From Nonomuraea solani (lineage in GTDB: Bacteria; Actinomycetota; Actinomycetes; Streptosporangiales; Streptosporangiaceae), in contig NZ_FNVT01000004.1 in assembly GCF_900108335.1 (NCBI RefSeq), forward strand, positions 62,001-126,000: DNA of 64,000 bases, in the 5' to 3' direction. This document shows positions 42,213-51,061 of this stretch, one piece after another. Both the position numbers and the translations under genes were made by a program. Within the stretch, counting starts at the first letter, position 1, and the number at the start of each line of letters is the position of its first letter. Below the pieces are notes generated by a model. It was not told the origin of the DNA. It was given only the letters and a program-made list of their open reading frames with translations, and ran no database searches.

Positions 42213-43435
42213 GGTGCGACCTCCAAGGACGGAATGGGGAAGACCAGCCGCCCGCCCCACTCGCGGACGTACGACAACTGTTCGATCAGCTCGTCGCGCA
42301 GGTTCCAGGGCAGGACCAGCACGTAGTCGGGCCGGTCCTCGGCGATCTTGCCCGGCGGCAGGATCGGGATGCGGCTCCCCGGCGTGAATCGGCCGTGCTT
42401 GTACGGGTTGCGGTCCACCGTGTACGCGAGCAGATCGGCCCGGACGCCACAGTGGTTGAGCAGCGTGTTGCCCTTGCCCGGCGCCCCGTAGCCGACCACC
42501 GTCTTGCCCGCCTCGGCCGCGTCGATGAGGAAGCGCAGCAGGTCACGGCGCACCTTGGCCACCCGCTCACCGAACTCGGAATATCCGCCGATCTCCTCCA
42601 GCCCGGCGCCCTTCTCCCGGTCGAGCACGTCGGCCACCGCCCGGCTCGGCGTGCCACCGGCGACCTCGACCGGCCTGGCCCACAGGCGGATGGAGCCACC
42701 GTGCGTCGGCAGCAGCTCGACGTCCACCAGGGCGAGCCCGCCGGAGGCCAGCGCCCGCTGGGCCGAGGCGACCGTGTAGTACTGGAAGTGCTCGTGGTAG
42801 ATCGTGTCGTACTGGTTCAGCTCCATGAGCGTGAGCAGGTGCTGCACCTCGATGGAGACCCAGCCGTCGTCGGCGACGAGCGCGCGCAGCCCCTGGGTGA
42901 AGCCGGTGATGTCCGGCACGTGCGCGTAGACGTTGTTGGCCACGACCAGGTCGGCGGGCCCGTGCTCGGCCCTGATCGCCGCCCCGGTCGCCGGGTCGAG
43001 GAACGCGGTGCGGGTGGGCACGCCCTTGTCGATGGCGGCCTGGCCCACGTTCGCGGACGGTTCGACGCCCAGGCAGCGCACGCCTCGCGCGACGACGTGC
43101 TGGAGCAGGTAGCCGTCGTTGCTGGCCACCTCGACCACGAAGCCCGGGTTCAGGCGGTCGAGGGCGTCATCGGCGAAGCGCCGCGCGTGCTCGACCCAGG
43201 AGGTCGCGTACGAGGAGAAGTAGGCGTATTCGGTGAACGTGTCCTCCGGCCTGATCAGCGGAGGGAGCTGGGCGAGCCAGCAGCTCGTGCAGACCCGCAG
43301 GTGCAGGGGGTAGGTGGGTTCGGGTTCGTCGAGCCGTTCCGTGGTGAGGAACAGCTCGCACGGGGGCGTGGCGCCCAGATCGACCACGCTCGCCAGACTG
43401 CTGGAGCCGCATAACCGGCAATGTTTCACCGGCAT
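42209..43435 (-). CDS. NDP-sugar C-methyltransferase (TylC3/TcaB9 type)
   Basis: 408 aa, ATG at 43435. The length and three-part layout match sugar C-3 methyltransferases. An N-terminal zinc site has CRLCG and CTSCW, the SAM-binding core reads VVEVASNDGYLLQHV, and a putative-zinc/C-terminal methyltransferase region follows with EHFQYYTVASAQRAL (catalytic HEH...YY region) and VVGYGAPGKGNTLLN. It would make a branched sugar. It is the first gene of the cassette and is divergent from rmlC. Confidence 0.9.
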   Translation of the reverse strand: MPVKHCRLCGSSSLASVVDLGATPPCELFLTTERLDEPEPTYPLHLRVCTSCWLAQLPPLIRPEDTFTEYAYFSSYATSWVEHARRFADDALDRLNPGFVVEVASNDGYLLQHVVARGVRCLGVEPSANVGQAAIDKGVPTRTAFLDPATGAAIRAEHGPADLVVANNVYAHVPDITGFTQGLRALVADDGWVSIEVQHLLTLMELNQYDTIYHEHFQYYTVASAQRALASGGLALVDVELLPTHGGSIRLWARPVEVAGGTPSRAVADVLDREKGAGLEEIGGYSEFGERVAKVRRDLLRFLIDAAEAGKTVVGYGAPGKGNTLLNHCGVRADLLAYTVDRNPYKHGRFTPGSRIPILPPGKIAEDRPDYVLVLPWNLRDELIEQLSYVREWGGRLVFPIPSLEVAP

Positions 43436-43568
43436 CGACCTCTATCACACGGGTTCTGACAAGCCATGGTCTCTCCCCAATGATGAGATTTACTGGTTTA
43501 AGCGGTTTGGCGCCTGGCGCGCTCCAATGGAGCCCCCGGGAGGACAATTCGGAGCTTTCATCCCATGT

Positions 43569-43574
43569 GTTACA
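43569..43574 (+). promoter_or_regulatory. GTTACA element upstream of rmlC
   Basis: It ends 29 nt before the rmlC ATG at 43604. The same hexamer lies 30 nt before the start codons at 30635 and 48466. Upstream of both RmlC-family genes it is also preceded by GGAGCTTT and ATCC blocks. Confidence 0.35.
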
Positions 43575-43603
43575 GGCCCTAGTCGGAAAGTTCCGGCTAT
43601 GTC

Positions 43604-44221
43604 ATGATCCGCCCCATGGACCCGCTTGATCTGGTTGGTGCATCTCTGCTCACCCCGCGTATCCACGGCGACCACCGCGGGGCGTTCCTCGAATGGTTCA
43701 GAAAAGACGAACTCGACCACCCCATGGAGGTGGCGCAGGCCAACTGCTCGATCTCGGCCAGGGGCACGCTGCGCGGCGTGCACTTCTCCGACGTCCCGCC
43801 CGGTCAGGCCAAGTACGTGACCTGCGTGTCCGGGAGCATCCTCGACGTCGTCGTGGACGTGCGCACCGGCTCGCCCACCTTCGGCCGCTCCGTGGCCGTC
43901 GAACTCGACGACCGGAACCGGCGCGCGCTCCACCTCGCCGAAGGGCTGGGCCACGCGTTCTTCGCGCTGAGCGAGTCGGCCACGGTCATTTACCTGTGCT
44001 CCACGCCGTACGCGCCGCGGCGCGAACACGGTGTCCACCCGCTCGACCCGGCCCTGGGCATCGACTGGCCGGCGGGCATCGAGCCCATCCTGTCCGAGAA
44101 GGACGCCGCGGCGCCCACGCTGGCGGAAGCAGCCGAACAAGGTCTACTGCCTTCCTACGCCGACTGCCTGGCCCACTACGGATCCCCAGCCGGACAGCAG
44201 GTGCGGCCAGGCCGCGTCTAG
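43604..44221 (+). CDS. rmlC: dTDP-4-dehydrorhamnose 3,5-epimerase
   Basis: 205 aa from ATG 43604 (ATG 43616 also possible). Cupin motifs match RmlC: HRGAFLEWFRKDEL, NCSISARGTLRGVHF with catalytic H60, AKYVTCVSGSILDVVVDVR, GSPTFGRSVAVELD and Y130 in VIYLCSTPYAP, with HPLDPALGIDWP near the end. With rmlA, rmlB and rmlD close by, a complete dTDP-L-rhamnose (or related deoxysugar) pathway is present. Its 3' end overlaps rmlD antisense by 78 bp. Confidence 0.92.
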   Translation: MIRPMDPLDLVGASLLTPRIHGDHRGAFLEWFRKDELDHPMEVAQANCSISARGTLRGVHFSDVPPGQAKYVTCVSGSILDVVVDVRTGSPTFGRSVAVELDDRNRRALHLAEGLGHAFFALSESATVIYLCSTPYAPRREHGVHPLDPALGIDWPAGIEPILSEKDAAAPTLAEAAEQGLLPSYADCLAHYGSPAGQQVRPGRV

Positions 44222-45025
44222 GGCCGAGTTCCAGTCGCGCATCGGCGGCAGCGGCCGCCAGGCGTCGTGGCCCAGCACGCTGTAGGCGGGACGGGTGGCG
44301 GGCCTGGGGAAGGCGGCCGTGGTGACCGGCTCCACCAGCCCAGGATCGGCGCCGGCCAGGGCGTAGATCCGCTTGGCGAAGTCGTACCAGCTCGTCCGGC
44401 CCGCGTTGGTCGCGTGGTAGACGCCGGGCGGCGCCTGGCCGGCACCGAGCAGGAGGAGCCGCTCGGCCAGGTCGGCGGTCCAGGTGGGCTGGCCGACCTG
44501 GTCGGTGACCACCCGCACCGGCTTGCCCGCCGCCGCCAGCGTGGCCATCGTCCGCGCGAAGCTGCGCCCGTGCGCGCCGTACAGCCATTCCGTACGCACC
44601 ACATAGTGCCCCTGGGCCGCCCGCTCGCCCGCCAGTTTGGTCCTGCCGTAGGCGTTGAGCGGCCCCGTCGGCGCGTCCTCCGGGTACGGCGCCCGCGCCG
44701 CGCCGTCGAAGACGTAGTCGGTCGAGATCTGCAGCAGCCGCGCGCCCCGCTCCGCGCTCGCCCGGGCCAGCCCGGCCACGGCCGTGCCGTTGACCGCCAT
44801 GGCCCGCGCCTCGTCCGACTCGGCGCCGTCCACGTCCGTCCAGCCCGCGCAGTTGACCACCACGTCCGGCGCCACCACGCGCACCGCCCCCGCCACCGCC
44901 GCCGCGTCGCACAGGTCGAGCTCCGCCCTGGTGAACGCGTGCACCCGCACGCCCGGCGTGGCCCGGAGTAATCGCGTCAGGTCGCGGCCGAGCATGCCGC
45001 CCGCGCCCGTCACCAGCCACCTCAT
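44144..45025 (-). CDS. rmlD: dTDP-4-dehydrorhamnose reductase
   Basis: 293 aa. ATG at 45025 gives an ATGA overlap with rmlB; the frame upstream is a shadow. Motifs: VTGAGGMLGRDLTRLL, VVNCAGWTDVDGAE, QISTDYVFDG, YGRTK and VRTEWLYG. Reduces the 4-keto intermediate to dTDP-L-rhamnose using NAD(P)H. Its last 78 bp lie antisense to rmlC. Confidence 0.94.
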   Translation of the reverse strand: MRWLVTGAGGMLGRDLTRLLRATPGVRVHAFTRAELDLCDAAAVAGAVRVVAPDVVVNCAGWTDVDGAESDEARAMAVNGTAVAGLARASAERGARLLQISTDYVFDGAARAPYPEDAPTGPLNAYGRTKLAGERAAQGHYVVRTEWLYGAHGRSFARTMATLAAAGKPVRVVTDQVGQPTWTADLAERLLLLGAGQAPPGVYHATNAGRTSWYDFAKRIYALAGADPGLVEPVTTAAFPRPATRPAYSVLGHDAWRPLPPMRDWNSALDAAWPHLLSGWGSVVGQAVGVGRQ

Positions 45026-45945
45026 GTCCACCACTCCCGGTTCTCGGCGTACCACCGGACCGTCTCCTTCAGCCCCTGCTCGAACGGGATCCGCGGCCGG
45101 TAGCCGAGCGCGCGCAGTTTCCGGTCGTCGAGCGAGTACCGGCGGTCATGTCCCTTACGGTCCTCGACGTGCTCGACCAGGTCCCAGTCACGGCCGCAGG
45201 CTTCGAGCAGGCGGGCGGTCAGCTCCCTGTTGGTCAGCTCAGCCGTACCGGCGATGTGGTAGACCTCGCCGGGCTCGCCCAGCTCAGCGACGAGGCGGAT
45301 GCCCGCGCAGTGGTCGCCGACGTGGATCCAGTCGCGGACGTTGCCGCCGTCGCCGTAGAGCGGCACCTTCCGGCCGCGCAGCAGGTTCGTGATGAACAGC
45401 GGGATGACCTTCTCCGGATACTGCCGGGGGCCGTAGTTGTTGCCGCAGCGGGTGATGGAGACGTTCAGGCCGTGGGTGATGGCGTAGGAGAGGACGATCA
45501 GGTCGCCGCCCGCCTTCGAGGCCGCGTACGGCGACCGCGGCCGCAGCGGCGCGGACTCGTCCCAGGAGCCGGCGTCGATCGACCCGTAGACCTCGTCGGT
45601 CGAGACGTGCACGACCTTGGGCACGCCCGCCTCCAGGCACGCCTGCAGCAGCGTCTGGGTGCCGAGCACGTTGGTGCGCACGAACTCCGCCGCACCCTCG
45701 ATCGACCGGTCCACGTGCGACTCGGCGGCGAAGTTGACCACCAGGTCGTGCCCGGGCACGACCTGGTGGAGCACATCGGGGTCACAGATATCGCCCTGCG
45801 TGAACGCGTGCGGCACGCCGCCGAGATTGGCCCGGTTGCCCGCGTAGGTGAGCTTGTCCAGCACCGTCACTTCCGCGTCCCGCAGCCCATGGACGAAGTG
45901 GGATCCGATGAATCCCGCGCCCCCTGTTACCAGAATCCGCTTCAT
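45022..45945 (-). CDS. rmlB: dTDP-glucose 4,6-dehydratase
   Basis: 307 aa, ATG at 45945 in a 4-bp overlap with rmlA. Motifs: VTGGAGFIGSHFVHGL, VNFAAESHVDRSI, STDEVYGSI, YAASK and CGNNYGPRQYPEKVIPLFI. All are typical RmlB. It makes dTDP-4-keto-6-deoxyglucose, which could feed rhamnose and the C-methylated sugar. Confidence 0.96.
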   Translation of the reverse strand: MKRILVTGGAGFIGSHFVHGLRDAEVTVLDKLTYAGNRANLGGVPHAFTQGDICDPDVLHQVVPGHDLVVNFAAESHVDRSIEGAAEFVRTNVLGTQTLLQACLEAGVPKVVHVSTDEVYGSIDAGSWDESAPLRPRSPYAASKAGGDLIVLSYAITHGLNVSITRCGNNYGPRQYPEKVIPLFITNLLRGRKVPLYGDGGNVRDWIHVGDHCAGIRLVAELGEPGEVYHIAGTAELTNRELTARLLEACGRDWDLVEHVEDRKGHDRRYSLDDRKLRALGYRPRIPFEQGLKETVRWYAENREWWT

Positions 45946-47009
45946 GTACCGATCTGCACCTTGCTGTGATCGCCCAGCACGAGACGGTGGGCTTTGGGAG
46001 TGTTGACCGAGGCGGTCACCTCGACGTGGTGGCCGATCAGCGAGGACTCGATCCTGCCCACCCCCTTGATGGAGGATTCGGGCAGGACGATCGAGTAGTC
46101 CAGCTCGCTGCCGGTGACGACGCAGCCGGCGCCGACGGACGTGAACGGGCCGACGTAGCTGTCCTGGATGCGCGTGCCCGCGCCGATGATCACCGGGCCG
46201 ACCACGCGGGAGCGCTCGACCACCGCCCCGGGCTCGACCACCACCCGGCCGACCAGCTCGCTGGCCTCGTCGACCAGGCCGTCGATCCGCGGTTCGAGCG
46301 ATTCGAGCACCAGCCTGTTGACCTCCAGCATGTCGGTGACGTTGCCGGTGTCCTTCCAGTAGCCGGAGATCTCCGAGGACTCGACGTTCATCCCCGCCTC
46401 GATCAGCCACTGTATGGCGTCGGTGATCTCCAGCTCGCCCCGCCACGACGGCTTCAGCTCCGCGACCGCCTTGTGCACGGCCGGGCTGAACAGGTAGACG
46501 CCGACCAGGGCCAGGTCGCTCTTGGGCCGCGCCGGTTTCTCCTCCAGGCCGATCACCCGGCCCGCGGTGTCGAGTTCGGCCACGCCGAACTGCGTGGGGT
46601 CGCCGACCTTGGTGAGCAGGATCTGCGCGGCCGGCCGCCGGGCGGCGAACCTGTCCACCAGGTCGTTGATCCCGCCGACGATGAAGTTGTCGCCCAGGTA
46701 CATGACGAAGTCCTCGTCGCCCAGGAAGTCACGCGCGATCAGTACGCCGTGCGCCAGCCCGAGCGGCGCCTGCTGGCGCAGATAGGTGACCTGGAGCCCG
46801 AACGCGGAGCCGTCGCCGACCGCGGCCTCGATCTCCTCGTGGGTGTCGCCGACCACCAGGCCGACCTCCTGGATGCCGGTCTCCGCGATGGCCTCCAGGC
46901 CGTAGAACAGCACCGGTTTGTTCGCGACGGGCACGAGTTGTTTGGCCGAGGTGTGGGTGATGGGCCGAAGCCGTGTGCCCGACCCTCCGGCGAGCACGAG
47001 TGCCTTCAC
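45942..47009 (-). CDS. rmlA: Glucose-1-phosphate thymidylyltransferase, long form
   Basis: 355 aa from GTG 47009. The N-terminal catalytic domain has LAGGSGTRLRPITHTSAKQL and VMYLGDNFI, and the C-terminal ~110 residues are left-handed beta-helix repeats (VVVEPGAVVERSRVVGPVII and following). This long RmlA form with a C-terminal helix is common in actinomycete deoxysugar clusters and archaea. It opens the rmlA-rmlB-rmlD run. Confidence 0.94.
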   Translation of the reverse strand: MKALVLAGGSGTRLRPITHTSAKQLVPVANKPVLFYGLEAIAETGIQEVGLVVGDTHEEIEAAVGDGSAFGLQVTYLRQQAPLGLAHGVLIARDFLGDEDFVMYLGDNFIVGGINDLVDRFAARRPAAQILLTKVGDPTQFGVAELDTAGRVIGLEEKPARPKSDLALVGVYLFSPAVHKAVAELKPSWRGELEITDAIQWLIEAGMNVESSEISGYWKDTGNVTDMLEVNRLVLESLEPRIDGLVDEASELVGRVVVEPGAVVERSRVVGPVIIGAGTRIQDSYVGPFTSVGAGCVVTGSELDYSIVLPESSIKGVGRIESSLIGHHVEVTASVNTPKAHRLVLGDHSKVQIGT

Positions 47010-47011
47010 AG

Positions 47012-48466
47012 CTAGTAAGCCCCTTCTCCACGGGTGACGACGGACCAGGTCTTCCACAGGATCTGCAGGTCGAGGATGAGCGACCAGTTCTCCACGTAAC
47101 GCAGGTCGAGCCGGACCGACTCCTCCCAGCTCAGGTCGGATCGGCCGCTGACCTGCCAGAGCCCGGTCATGCCCGGCTTGACCACCAGGCGGCGGCGTAC
47201 GTCGGTGCCGTACTTGGCGACCTCTTCGAGCAGCGGCGGCCGCGGGCCGACGAGCGACATCTCGCCGCGGATCACATTGAGCAGTTGCGGGAGCTCGTCC
47301 ACGGAATATTTCCGCAGGAAAGCGCCTACCCGCGTGATCCGTGGATCGTTCCGCATCTTGAAGAGCACGCCGTCGAACTCGTTGGCCACCAGAAGGGTGT
47401 CCTTGAGCCGCTCCGCATCCACCACCATGGTCCGAAATTTCACGACCCTGAACTCTCTGCCGCCCTTGCCGACCCTGGTCTGCCGAAACAGCGCGGGCCC
47501 CTTGCTGGTGAGGCGGATCACCAATCCGACCAGCAGCAGCGGCAGCGCCAGCAGCAACAGGGCCACGCCCGCGACCAGCCGGTCGAAGACCGACTTCACG
47601 AACTGCCTGGCGCCGTTGAACTCCGGATGTTCCACGTGCATCAGCGGCATCCCGGCCACCGGCGTGATGCTGATGCGCGGGCCCGCCACGTCGAGCAGCG
47701 CCGGGGCCACGAACAGGTCGGTCCTGCTCGTCTCCAGGCTCCACGCCATCCGGCGTAGCGCCGCCCCGTCCAGCTCAGGACAGGCCAGCACGGCCACCGC
47801 GTCGGCGCGGGCGTCCGCGACCACGTGCGCCACGTCGCCGAACGAGCCCATCACCGGGATCCCGTCGAGGTCGACGTTAGGGTCACCGGAGGGCAGACAG
47901 GCCCCCACGACCAGCATGCCGTGGTGGGGCTGACGGCGGAACTGCACCACCAGGTCGAGGATGGAGTCTCGATGGCCGACGGCGATGACCTCGCGCATAT
48001 AGTCACCGACGGCTCTTCGCCGGTGCAGGTATTTACGCATTCGGTAGCGATAGTAGAGCGTGGACAGCAAGGCCAGCGGCAGCATCGCCATGACGAAGCT
48101 GCGCGCGACGGAGGTTTGCGTGGCATAGGCGCCTATGGCCACCGCCGCCATCAAACCGATGCCGCCGTTGAAAACGGCCTTGAACTCCTCCGTGCCCTCG
48201 CCGTTGGCTCGCTGCCGGTAGGCGCCGCCCAGTGCGAGCGCGGCCGGCCAGACCAGCACCAGAGCGAATCCGAGCACGAACTCGACGGTTGGGACGTACG
48301 CGCCGGACAGCAGCCGGCTTCCCATCACGCACGCGCATGCGAAGAGCGCGCCCATTGTGTCGCCGAGTAACAGGAGCCGTAAGTAGGCCCGTGTCCAAAT
48401 GCTGGATTCATGGCGCGGTACGGCCTCAAGGAGCACGACAGCGGACTCCCTAGTCCCCACCCTCAT
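47012..48466 (-). CDS. Polyprenyl-phosphate sugar-1-phosphate transferase (initiating)
   Basis: 484 aa. ATG at 48466 has an AGGGTGG site about 6 nt upstream; the open frame continues to 48550 without family features. Four N-terminal membrane segments and a CoA-binding-like region precede a fifth segment (DRLVAGVALLLLALPLLLVG) and the bacterial sugar transferase domain: GPALFRQTRVGKGGREF, KFRTM, YSVDELPQLLNVIRGEMSLV, GPRPP and KPGMTGLWQVSGRS. It is a WbaP/ExoY-type enzyme that loads the first sugar on undecaprenyl phosphate. It lies 2 bp before rmlA and is the first gene of that operon. Confidence 0.93.
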   Translation of the reverse strand: MRVGTRESAVVLLEAVPRHESSIWTRAYLRLLLLGDTMGALFACACVMGSRLLSGAYVPTVEFVLGFALVLVWPAALALGGAYRQRANGEGTEEFKAVFNGGIGLMAAVAIGAYATQTSVARSFVMAMLPLALLSTLYYRYRMRKYLHRRRAVGDYMREVIAVGHRDSILDLVVQFRRQPHHGMLVVGACLPSGDPNVDLDGIPVMGSFGDVAHVVADARADAVAVLACPELDGAALRRMAWSLETSRTDLFVAPALLDVAGPRISITPVAGMPLMHVEHPEFNGARQFVKSVFDRLVAGVALLLLALPLLLVGLVIRLTSKGPALFRQTRVGKGGREFRVVKFRTMVVDAERLKDTLLVANEFDGVLFKMRNDPRITRVGAFLRKYSVDELPQLLNVIRGEMSLVGPRPPLLEEVAKYGTDVRRRLVVKPGMTGLWQVSGRSDLSWEESVRLDLRYVENWSLILDLQILWKTWSVVTRGEGAY

Positions 48467-48496
48467 AGATACCACCCTGATGACTCCGTACACCGC

Positions 48497-48502
48497 TGTA
48501 AC
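48497..48502 (-). promoter_or_regulatory. GTTACA element upstream of the initiating transferase gene
   Basis: Read on the minus strand, GTTACA ends 30 nt before the ATG at 48466. The rest of the 48467-48732 gap shows no gene or clear -35/-10 pair. Confidence 0.35.
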
Positions 48503-48732
48503 TTGACGTTTCTTGAGCCACATGGGTTGACAGGGCCCATGCACAATCAAGGGCGGCGGCCCCCACTAAAGAGTAAAGATCCATTCGGGGCGGGGAAATA
48601 CCAGCAAATGTCCACAAGCGGACGAAAGTTACTGGAGATAGGGGGTTGACGGAACGGTCCACGAATGCACCCGGCACAAGGGAAGGGCGGCCTCGTTAAC
48701 ACGGTATTTCGGGAGGTCGCCGCCGTGTGAAC

Positions 48733-49083
48733 TTAGTCGTACTCCAGGTCGGGCAGCGCCGACGGCGGGTCGGGGCTGCGCCATACGACCACCACGCCGT
48801 CGCGGGCGGAATCCGCCGCCACATGGAGCCGGTCCAGGTCGAAATCCGGCAGATATCGGAGGCGGGCGAGAAAGGTGGCGTCTGTCGCGCTGCGCGGAAC
48901 CACGCAGCCCTCACCGTCACGGTCGAGCAGGATGAAGTTCACGTCCTCGCCGGTCTCGGCGACGACACGGACCTCGACCACGTCCTCCCACGCGAGGGCT
49001 TCGACGCTCCCGTCCGCGTAGTGACGGGTGACGCCCTCTTCCGTGACGTACACGTAAGAGTCCGGCATCGGGTTGCCGTGCAT
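48733..49083 (-). CDS. Hypothetical protein
   Basis: 116 aa from ATG 49083; ATG 49068 (MPDSYVYVTEEGVTRHYADG) may be the true start and neither has a clear ribosome-binding site. A small soluble, acidic protein with strands such as EDVVEVRVVAETGEDVNFIL and DRDGEGCVVPRS. No membrane segment. I do not recognise it. The next gene upstream on the same strand is a GntR regulator 57 bp away. Confidence 0.6.
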   Translation of the reverse strand: MHGNPMPDSYVYVTEEGVTRHYADGSVEALAWEDVVEVRVVAETGEDVNFILLDRDGEGCVVPRSATDATFLARLRYLPDFDLDRLHVAADSARDGVVVVWRSPDPPSALPDLEYD

Positions 49084-49140
49084 GGCCGCGATTCTTGCGA
49101 GTCACGGGCTTGTCCCGCAAGAGTTCGAGCACAATGGCGC

Positions 49141-49776
49141 TCACGTTCGGTTGGTCTCGCGTCCCCAGGAGTGGCTGAGATGGGCGGTGACCGCGGCCCT
49201 GGCGACCTCCACCGAGCCGTCGGCGATCGCGTCGAGCAGCGCGCGGTGCTCGCGGACCAGCACGTCTCTGTCCTTGTAGACCTCGCGCAGCCGCACCAGC
49301 CCGAGCCTGGTCTCGGCGGCCAGGGCGGCGTAGAGGCGTTCGAGGCGCGGGCTGCCGACGGCCTCGATGAGCGCCTGGTGCAGGGCCATGTGCTCGGCCA
49401 CGACGTCGGACCAGGGGGCGTTGGCGGGCAGGCCGTCCATCCTGTCGAGCGCCTCCTGCGCCGCCGGGACCCTGGTGCCCGCCAGGGCTCTGACCATGAG
49501 GTCTTCCAGGGGCCTGCGAACGTACATGAGGTCTTCCAGGTCCGAGATCGTCACCTCGGGGACATAGGCGCTGCGGTTGCGCTCGCGCTTGAGCAGCCCT
49601 TCATGGACCAGCGCCGCCAGCGCCTCGCGCACGGTCGGCCTGGCCACTCCGTACGCGGCGGCGATCTCCTGCTCGGGCAGCGGCGTGCCGGGCTCGATCT
49701 CGCCGGACAGCACCCGGCCGCGCAGGGCGTCGGCAAGCGCGTCGACGGTGGACAGTGGTCTGAGGGGCAGGGTCAC
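49141..49776 (-). CDS. GntR-family regulator, FCD subgroup
   Basis: 211 aa, GTG at 49776. N-terminal winged helix with LRGRVLSGEIEPGTPLPEQE and VARPTVREALAAL, followed by an all-helical FCD ligand domain with the metal-binding pattern (VRRPLEDLMVRAL, MALHQALIEA, EHRALLDAI). FCD regulators respond to small organic acids. It follows the EamA transporter gene with a 10-bp gap, so the two are likely one operon, and the palindrome at 50672 is a candidate operator. Confidence 0.9.
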   Translation of the reverse strand: MTLPLRPLSTVDALADALRGRVLSGEIEPGTPLPEQEIAAAYGVARPTVREALAALVHEGLLKRERNRSAYVPEVTISDLEDLMYVRRPLEDLMVRALAGTRVPAAQEALDRMDGLPANAPWSDVVAEHMALHQALIEAVGSPRLERLYAALAAETRLGLVRLREVYKDRDVLVREHRALLDAIADGSVEVARAAVTAHLSHSWGRETNRT

Positions 49777-49786
49777 GGCTGCGACT

Positions 49787-50665
49787 CTAACGTTCTTTTC
49801 CGCTCCGCTCCGGCTCCCTTTCCCGCTCTGGTACGGCCACCGCGATCAAGCTGATCGCCAGCAGCAGGAGCCCGGCGACGGAGACGAGGCCGAGGTGTTC
49901 CTTCAGCACCACGACGCCCAGGATCGCGGCGACCGCCGGTTCAGCCAGGGCCAGCGTGGCGGCCGTGGCGACCGGGGTGGTGCGCAGGCCGCGGCCGTAC
50001 AGGAAGTAGGACAGGGCCGTGGTGCCCAGCCCCAGGTAGGCGACGGCGAGCAGGCCGGCGGGCTCGGCCAGCCACTCGACCCCGGTCAGGAGCAGGACCG
50101 GCAGCATGATGACGGCCGCCCCGCCGAACAGCACGCCCATGACGGCGTTGGACTCCGCGCCCTCGCCGATGGCACGGGCGGCGGTGACGGCGTAGAAGGC
50201 GTAGAGCAGGCCGCCCAGCAGCGCGAACGCCACTCCGGTCAGCACCTGCCCGCCGGTCGCGAGCTGCCCGTCGCCCGCGATCAGGGCCGCGCAGCCGCAG
50301 ATCGCCGCCGTGGTCGCCAGCGCCCACCGCGCGTTCGGCCGCCGGCCGTGCAGCAGCCAGGACAGCACCCCGGTGAAGACGGGCCCGCTGCCGATCGCCA
50401 CCACGGTCCCGATGGCAACCCCGGTCCTGCCGACGGCGGCGAAGAAGCACAACTGGTAGGCGGCCACGGCCGCGGCGGCGAGCAGCAGCGACGGGCTGAC
50501 CGCCCGCCTGAGCCTCGCCCTGGCCAGCAGCGCCAGCGCGGCACCGCCGATGACCAGCCTGGCCGCGGCCAGCGCGACGGAGTCGGCGGAGACCAGCAGC
50601 CCCGCCGTACCGGCCGTTCCCCACAGCACCGCGGCGCTGACGACGGCAAGAGGTCCGTTCTTCAT
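49787..50665 (-). CDS. EamA/DMT-family transporter
   Basis: 292 aa from ATG 50665; a TTG at 50683 is open but would overlap the palindrome. Ten membrane segments in two EamA repeats (AVVSAAVLWGTAGTAGLLV in the first, GVAFALLGGLLYAFYAVTAA in the second, LAEPAVAAILGVVVLKEHLG near the end). Exports or imports small metabolites; substrate unknown. Likely controlled by the downstream GntR protein. Confidence 0.9.
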   Translation of the reverse strand: MKNGPLAVVSAAVLWGTAGTAGLLVSADSVALAAARLVIGGAALALLARARLRRAVSPSLLLAAAAVAAYQLCFFAAVGRTGVAIGTVVAIGSGPVFTGVLSWLLHGRRPNARWALATTAAICGCAALIAGDGQLATGGQVLTGVAFALLGGLLYAFYAVTAARAIGEGAESNAVMGVLFGGAAVIMLPVLLLTGVEWLAEPAGLLAVAYLGLGTTALSYFLYGRGLRTTPVATAATLALAEPAVAAILGVVVLKEHLGLVSVAGLLLLAISLIAVAVPEREREPERSGKER

Positions 50666-50671
50666 GCACAC

Positions 50672-50684
50672 ATTGTCCGACAAT
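50672..50684. promoter_or_regulatory. Operator-like palindrome ATTGTCCGACAAT
   Basis: ATTGTC-C-GACAAT is a perfect inverted repeat 6 bp before the transporter ATG. A third half-site, GACAAT, follows at 50687-50692. The TTGTCnGACAA form is like operators of FCD-type GntR regulators, and a GntR-FCD gene is in the same operon. Confidence 0.5.
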
Positions 50685-51061
50685 CAGACAATGGCGTCCA
50701 ATTGCTGGTCGATGAGCCGCCCCGCGGCCGCCGCCACCTCGCCCGCGTAGTCGTCCAGCGCGGCCAGCCCGTCGTGGATCCCGGGCACGATCTTGCGCGG
50801 CAACCCGAGCAGCACCTCGTCCTCGGCCGTCACCTCGCCCTCGACCTGGAAGACGTCACCGGCGACGACGATGGACACGGCGAAGGTGACCTCACGGCCG
50901 TCGGGCAGCGTGAACACGGTGCCGGTACGGGCTCCGGCCGGCGGGATGAAGTAGGAGAACGACGTGCTGCGCACGAAGGGGTGATGTAACTCCGCGAGGA
51001 CGCCCGCGGCCCTGCTCAGGGCTGTCAGCAGACCTGCCGCGGCCAGACTTTCGCCGTCCAC
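50684..51061 (-). CDS. Hypothetical protein
   Basis: 125 aa from GTG 51061; TTG at 51067 is an alternative. It is a soluble protein with a strand-rich core (TGTVFTLPDGREVTFAVSIV, DVFQVEGEVTAEDEVLLGLP) and helices at both ends. I do not recognise a family. It ends at the palindrome in front of the transporter gene and may be the first gene of that unit. Confidence 0.6.
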   Translation of the reverse strand: MDGESLAAAGLLTALSRAAGVLAELHHPFVRSTSFSYFIPPAGARTGTVFTLPDGREVTFAVSIVVAGDVFQVEGEVTAEDEVLLGLPRKIVPGIHDGLAALDDYAGEVAAAAGRLIDQQLDAIV

